A stretch of 64,000 nucleotides of DNA from Ariolimax columbianus. Taxonomy: Eukaryota; Mollusca; Gastropoda; Stylommatophora; Arionidae. Under the pieces are notes generated by a model. It made no database searches, was not told the origin of the DNA, and was given only the letters and a program-made list of their open reading frames with translations. Positions within the stretch are counted from its first letter, which is position 1; each line of letters starts with the position of its first letter. Positions 59,318-64,000 of this stretch are shown piece by piece. The stretch lies in contig JAVGWX010000012.1 of assembly GCA_036924085.1 (NCBI GenBank), positions 2,105,969 to 2,169,968 on the forward strand, in the 5' to 3' direction. The position numbers were made by a program, and so were the translations under genes.

Positions 59318-59444
59318 CTAAAATGATAATCATTGTTGAAGTAAGTTCACTGTATAAATCTGATCATTCACTTGAGAGAGATATGTCTGCCAACAAAATG
59401 TGCTAACAATTCATGTATAAGACCTCTTCTTTTTCCTGTCACAC

Positions 59445-60117
59445 CATTTGGTGAAGCGTATGTCCAACAGTTGGTGAAGCGTATGTCCAACAGTTGGTGA
59501 AGCGTATGTCCAACAGTTGGTGAAGCGTATGTCCAACAGTTGGTGAAGCATATGTCCAACAGTTGATGAAGCGTATGTCCAACAGTTGGTGAAGCGTATG
59601 TCCAACAGTTGGTGAAGCGTATGTCCAACAGTTGGTGAAGCGTATGTCCAACAGTTGGTGAAGCATATGTCCAACAGTTGATGAAGCGTATGTCCAACAG
59701 TTGGTGAAGCGTATGTCCAACAGTTGGTGAAGCATATGTCCAACAGTTGATGAAGCGTATGTCCAACAGTTGGTGAAGCGTATGTCCAACAGTTGGTGAA
59801 GCGTATGTCTAACATTTGGTGAAGCATATGTCCAACATTTGGTGAAGCGTATGTCCAACAGTTGGTGAAGCGTATGTCCAACAGTTGGTGAAGCGTATGT
59901 CCAACATTTGGTGAAGCGTATGTCCAATATTTGGTGAAGAATATGTCCAACATTTGGTGAAGCGTATGTCCAACATTTGGTGAAGTGTGTGTCCAACATT
60001 TGGTGAAGTGTATGTTCAACATTTAGTGAAGTGTGTGTCCAACATTTGGTGACGTGTATGTCCAAGATTTGGTGAAGTGTGTGTCCAACATTTGGTGAAG
60101 CGTATGTCCAACATTTG
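59445..60117. repeat. Minisatellite, 23-bp unit, about 29 copies
   Basis: Unit TTGGTGAAGCGTATGTCCAA then CAG. 3 x 23 = 69 gives open frames in all three minus-strand frames (ASPTVGHTLHQLLDIRFTNC), not genes. It lies 130 bp upstream of the exon at 59199-59317. Confidence 0.95.
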
Positions 60118-60169
60118 CCTTTGACTCCTTTTAACCAACTTTTAGGAAAATTTGATTCCAGTCATTTCC

Positions 60170-60295
60170 AGTGTAGTTTCATGCATTTTTTTTCTGCATG
60201 ATGAGGTTGCTATCCCCATGCACAACCTTGCTATGCTGCCTCTTATGATATGCATTCTGGTTCCCCTGTAGGAAAAAAGGCCTGTGCTGTAACTA
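60170..60295 (-). mobile_element. Dispersed SINE-like repeat (family B), minus copy
   Basis: Reverse strand: CATATCATAAGAGGCAGC, AAGGTTGTGCATGGGGATAG, CAACCTCATCATGCAG, as in 31775-31965. Confidence 0.55.
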
Positions 60296-60424
60296 GTTGA
60301 TTATTATTTTTGGCAATCTTCTTGAGATTCTAGCTGATCTGACCTCATCTTGTCAGGTTTTCTGTCGTCTTCTCATTCTTCACTTTCACTGTGGGTTCAA
60401 ATCCAGCACATGTCTGGTTATACT

Positions 60425-61192
60425 GTCTAGGCATCTCAATATGCTATACTTCATCTATAGATGTCTTGACTATGGTATGGAGATAAACGCTGGAAAGACA
60501 AAATTAATGACTAACAATGCTACGGGCTTCAACAGCAGGATAAAAGCTAACGGTCAGGAACTCGAAGTGGTTGATAATTTTAAATATCTAGGGTCAATTG
60601 TCAGTGATGAAGGATCAAAATGTGAGGTGTTGGCCAGAATAGCAAAGACAATAGCGGCGCTTACATGGCTTAACAAAATCTGGCAAGATAAACGGTTAGC
60701 ACTATGCACGAAAATCAGATTAATGCGTACACTGGTCCTGTCAATATTCCTCTATGCTTGTGAGACATGGACAGTTACAGTTGACCTTCAGCGAAGGATA
60801 CAGGCCTTGGAGATGAGATGTTTCCATAGACTTTTAAATGACACGTACAAAGATCGAGTTACAAATGAGGAAATACAAGATATAATTACAAAGCAATAGG
60901 GCCTTTTGAAGACCTCTTGGCAACTGTCAAAAGAAGGAAACTCGCTTGGTACGGTCACATATCGAGATCAAATGGTCTTGCAAATACAATCCTCCACAGA
61001 AAGGTGCATGGCAGACGATGAAGAGGCCGTGCCAAAATGAGATGGGAGGACAACATAAAAGAATGGACCCATCTCCAAGCACAAGGGTCACAGGCAGCGG
61101 CTGCTGACAGAGAAGGGTGGCGTGGTGTTGTGAGATTGTCTTCATGTGTGCCCCAACGACCTCACCGGTTACGGGATGACCTGACAGATGTA
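60425..61192 (+). mobile_element. LINE 3' half (post-palm RT region to 3' end)
   Basis: GMEINAGKTKLMTNNATGFN, DNFKYLGSIVSDEGSKCEVL, RTLVLSIFLYACETWTVTVD, RCFHRLLNDTYKDRVTNEEI, stop at 60897, then MRWEDNIKEWTHL and GWRGVVRLSSCVPQRPHRLR. Same family as 16112-16812. It starts after the catalytic motif, so it is 5' truncated. Confidence 0.85.
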
Positions 61193-61369
61193 CTGGTTGT
61201 TTTGAGTAATTTGTCACAGGTCTGTGTTCTGGCTATGTGTTACCAAGTATAGGGTAGAAACATGTGCTGGTAAAGATCTGCAGGTTTTTTTGTTTTTTTT
61301 CTGTTCGCCTTATTTCTCTATTCCCTAAGGCGGTGTCTGTTGCACTACGGTTTGTATTTTGCACCTGTC

Positions 61370-61525
61370 AGCCTAGTGCATCAAACTTTGGCATGCATTT
61401 TATGTAAGAGTCTGCTTCCTCCTGCATTTTCTAAGGGTTTGATTCCTCAGGGTAACGGCCGGTGCTGTAATGGGGATCGAACCCAGCAACCTGCAGTCAG
61501 AATGTGATATTCTTAGCTTGTACAT
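61370..61525 (-). mobile_element. tRNA-derived SINE (family C), minus copy
   Basis: Reverse strand carries a very clear B box GGGTTCGATCCCCAT, then ACAGCACCGGCCGTTACCC, AAAATGCAGGAGGAAGCAG and TTGATGCACTAGGC. Confidence 0.75.
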
Positions 61526-62375
61526 ACCGCTACCTTATTATTCAAGTAAAACAGTAGAAATCATTTGACATTATTCCTGAAAAGCCAAATATTTATTTAC
61601 TTGTTGAGTTTGCAAATGAAAAATGTTTACAGAAATCATATCTTTATCAAATACTAAAAATCTGAAAATAGTACGGCTAGAACTTTATAATGGTTAGATT
61701 AATAAAGGAAACGTAGATATGAAACATGAATAGAAGCTGTGATACAGTGTATTCAGCATTCCTTAGTTATAACTTCCATCTTTTCATCTAGTACACACTC
61801 ACAAATTGCTAACAGAAATATGAATCAAAATGTATTAACACGAGTGTCACAAAGGATAGTGTAGAAAGAGAACATAAAATTGAGCCACAAATTCTCAAAG
61901 TAAAAATATAAATATCAGCAGACTGACCAATACAAAACGAGGACATTTAATTCAATTTGTACAATAAAGTTTACTTTATAACAGAAATGTTAACAAGCGA
62001 TTTATTATTCTAAAAAAACACCAGACATTGATCCCGCTTGGACCTATTAAGACCCTTGATTGGTATTGAATAAAACAGACATTGCTTTTTCATTTTCCCA
62101 GGACCGAATAAGAACTCATAAAATATCCAAATGTTTATACAAATTTGTAATCATTCTCATAATAAAACAAGAGTTTTTTTTGTTTCTAAATCACCATTGC
62201 TGTTAAATTTTATTGTTATCCTTCACAGACTCTGCTGAAATGTAAGTAAAATCTGCCAAGTTGTCACATCAAATAGGACATGTTTATTTCATTTTGGTCT
62301 TTTTTAAAGGTCAATGTTTTCTGTTATTTTTTCAAGCTTTCTGTCCTGTTTGTGTCTGTTCAGAAAACTACATTT
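61526..62375. other. AT-rich stretch, no gene seen
   Basis: No arrays and no coding evidence. The missing first exon(s) of the LRRD1-like gene could be here or beyond, but nothing supports a specific position. Confidence 0.5.
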
Positions 62376-62379
62376 TGTC

Positions 62380-62510
62380 CGGAAATACTCAACCATGTAG
62401 GCCTCGGAAATACTCGACCATGTAGGCCTTGGAAATACTCGACCATGTAGGCCTCGGAAATACTCAACCATGTAGGCCTCGGAAATACTCAACCATGTAG
62501 GCTTACTTGA
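62380..62510. repeat. Minisatellite, 25-bp unit, 5 copies
   Basis: Unit GAAATACTCGACCATGTAGG then CCTCG. Confidence 0.94.
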
Positions 62511-62790
62511 TCATATAACTTACCATCCATGTTAAATATATTTTTTTTATTCAGCTGCGAATAACTGGTATCAGCCAATCAAAACTTTTCAGCACCCTGT
62601 GGAGTACAAGTCATCAAAAAATACATACCACATCCGCCTGTCCTGTGCCATCTATTCTAGCTCTGCCCCATACCTCCCCTGCTCTTCTCCATCTGTGGTT
62701 TGGTCTGTTTCTACTTCTCCTTCCTTGAGGATTCCAGAATAGAAACTGCCTTGTAACATTCTCCCCTGATTTCCTTAATTTATGTTACAT
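62511..62790. other. No gene recognised
   Basis: On the minus strand there is a 35-codon frame from an ATG near 62761 (MLQGSFYSGILKEGEVETDQ) but the possible donor phases do not fit the exon at 59317, so it was not called. Confidence 0.4.
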
Positions 62791-62794
62791 TCAG

Positions 62795-63465
62795 TGTTTG
62801 TCCTCACAATAAGTTCCACTGAGATCTGTCTTATCCTCACAACAAGTTCCACTGATATCTGTCTTATCCTCACAACAAGTTCCACTGATATCTGTCTTGT
62901 CCTCACAACAAGTTCCACTGATATCTGTCTTATCCTCACAACAAGTTCCACTGATATCTGTCTTATCCTCACAACAAGTTCCACTGAGATCTGTCTTGCT
63001 ATGAACATAAGTACCACTGATATCTGTCTTGTCCTCACAACAAGTTCCACTGATATCTGTCTTGTCCTCACAACAAGTTCCACTGATATGTCTTGTCCTC
63101 ACAACAAGTTCCACTGAGATCTGTCTTGTCCTCACAACAAGTACCACTGATATGTCTTGTCCTCACAACAAGTACCACTGATATATGTCTTGTCCTCACA
63201 AGTTCCACTGAGATCTGTCTTGCTATGAACATAAGTTCCACTGATATAAGTCTTGTCCTCACAACAAGTACCACTGATATGTCTTGTCCTCACAACAAGT
63301 ACCACTGATATATGTCTTGTCATCACAACAAGTTCCACTGAGATCTGTCTTGCTATGAACATAAGTTCCACTGATATAAGTCTTGTCCTCACAACAAGTA
63401 CCACTGATATGTCTTATCCTCACACCAAGTACCACTGATATATGTCTTGCTCTGAACAACAGTTC
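62795..63465. repeat. Minisatellite, 33-bp unit, about 20 copies, with higher-order blocks
   Basis: Unit ACAACAAGTTCCACTGATAT then CTGTCTTATCCTC. Units with GCTATGAACATA mark blocks at 62998, 63218 and 63350 (132-bp repeat between the last two). Confidence 0.95.
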
Positions 63466-64000
63466 CACATTAGTTTTCTTATCATACCATTTCAATCTTT
63501 CTATCCTACACAGGGACCCATATATGAAAGTCAATACTTTTTTGTTGTTGTTGTTTTTGTTGTTCTGTGAGTTTCAGAGATACAAAAGAACAGACTTTAC
63601 ACTGAAGTTAAAGATTTTTATTTTATGTTGGACTCAATTTCTTTTGATTCCCTAAAAAAAACTGGTACCAACGTTTCAGTTCAATTTAGGTGCCATATAT
63701 TTAGTGAAGGTGAGTTGCAATGAAGTTATAATTAAATAAACCCACTTTTTCAGCTTTGTCTGCTTATTTTCCCCCTCAATTATTCAGCGTGGTGTGGGGG
63801 GGGGGGGTGTGGGGGGTTTAATTTATAACGAATATCTTACTTTAGTGACTTCATGAAACTATCACATCTTGTTTTCGTTTTGACTTGAACTAAAATTGTA
63901 TAATTATTACGTCCTTTCACATTTAAGGAACAACTTATCTGTGCGATGCCGTTTTTAAACAGTTTTGCGTCTGCACTTTATTACATTTAGTAAATTTTTC
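63466..64000. other. AT-rich end of window, G runs, no gene seen
   Basis: G-run tract around 63796-63815 interrupted by TGTG. Nothing coding recognised. Confidence 0.5.

Noticed and set aside
59368..60065. Three long minus frames next to exon 1, possibly its 5' extension
   Set aside because: All three frames are open because the 23-bp unit has no stop; there is no splice site and the exon acceptor at 59317 separates them.
62650..62765. MLQGSFYSGILKEGEVETDQ frame as the first exon of the LRRD1-like gene
   Set aside because: Possible donors give phase 2 or 0, whereas the exon at 59317 needs a phase 1 partner.

Overview
The window looks like a metazoan nuclear genome, most plausibly a lophotrochozoan invertebrate such as a mollusc, though that placement is inference. 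It has one large gene split into short exons with GT-AG introns, several families of non-LTR retrotransposons, tRNA-derived SINEs, a probable hAT-type MITE, and about forty different minisatellites that together fill more than a third of the sequence. Nothing looks prokaryotic.

The only host protein-coding gene I can support is on the minus strand, running from about 59317 down to 8098. Ten exons join with consistent phase and GT-AG borders into a 752-residue open C-terminal product: a short lysine-rich segment, about 26 leucine-rich repeats of roughly 23 residues, and a C-terminal death-fold domain. This is the architecture of LRRD1. The first exon(s) with the start codon were not found and may lie beyond 64000 or in the 59.3-64 kb region. 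Introns are 0.6 to 15 kb and consist almost entirely of minisatellites and transposons.

Layout: 1-8.05 kb, downstream flank with seven arrays, ending in a 1.3-kb G-poor (plus-strand) array that abuts the gene's 3' end. 8.1-8.4, last exon. 8.4-12.1, intron with arrays and a tRNA-Ser-like SINE. 12.18-12.78, large LRR exon. 12.8-17.4, LINE fragments and LINE-derived satellites. 17.45-17.53, small LRR exon. 17.6-32.7, a 15-kb intron with LINE pieces, a chimeric 18S/28S rRNA-derived retroelement (25.8-27.0) and a nest in which an RNase H LINE lies in a CR1-like LINE, itself inside a minisatellite. 32.8-47.1, seven kilobase-spaced exon neighbourhoods (exons 7 to 2) hugged by arrays. 47.2-51.2, three CR1-like copies. 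51.2-59.1, arrays, a second rRNA-derived element (55.3-56.5) and an RNase H-type LINE. 59.2-59.3, first visible exon. 59.4-64, arrays, SINEs and a LINE end.

Two patterns stand out. First, at five splice borders of the gene the adjacent intronic repeat is a tandem copy of the exon-intron junction itself, so functional-looking splice donors or acceptors are present 2 to about 25 times. Second, two dispersed copies of a 1.2-kb element carry the mature 3' end of 28S rRNA (one also an 18S segment) joined to a common body; one copy ends in the same 3' terminus as a LINE in the window, both end in GAA-type tails, and one copy has a clean 12-bp target-site duplication. A third recurrent theme is that LINE coding sequence has been converted into minisatellites at least three times.
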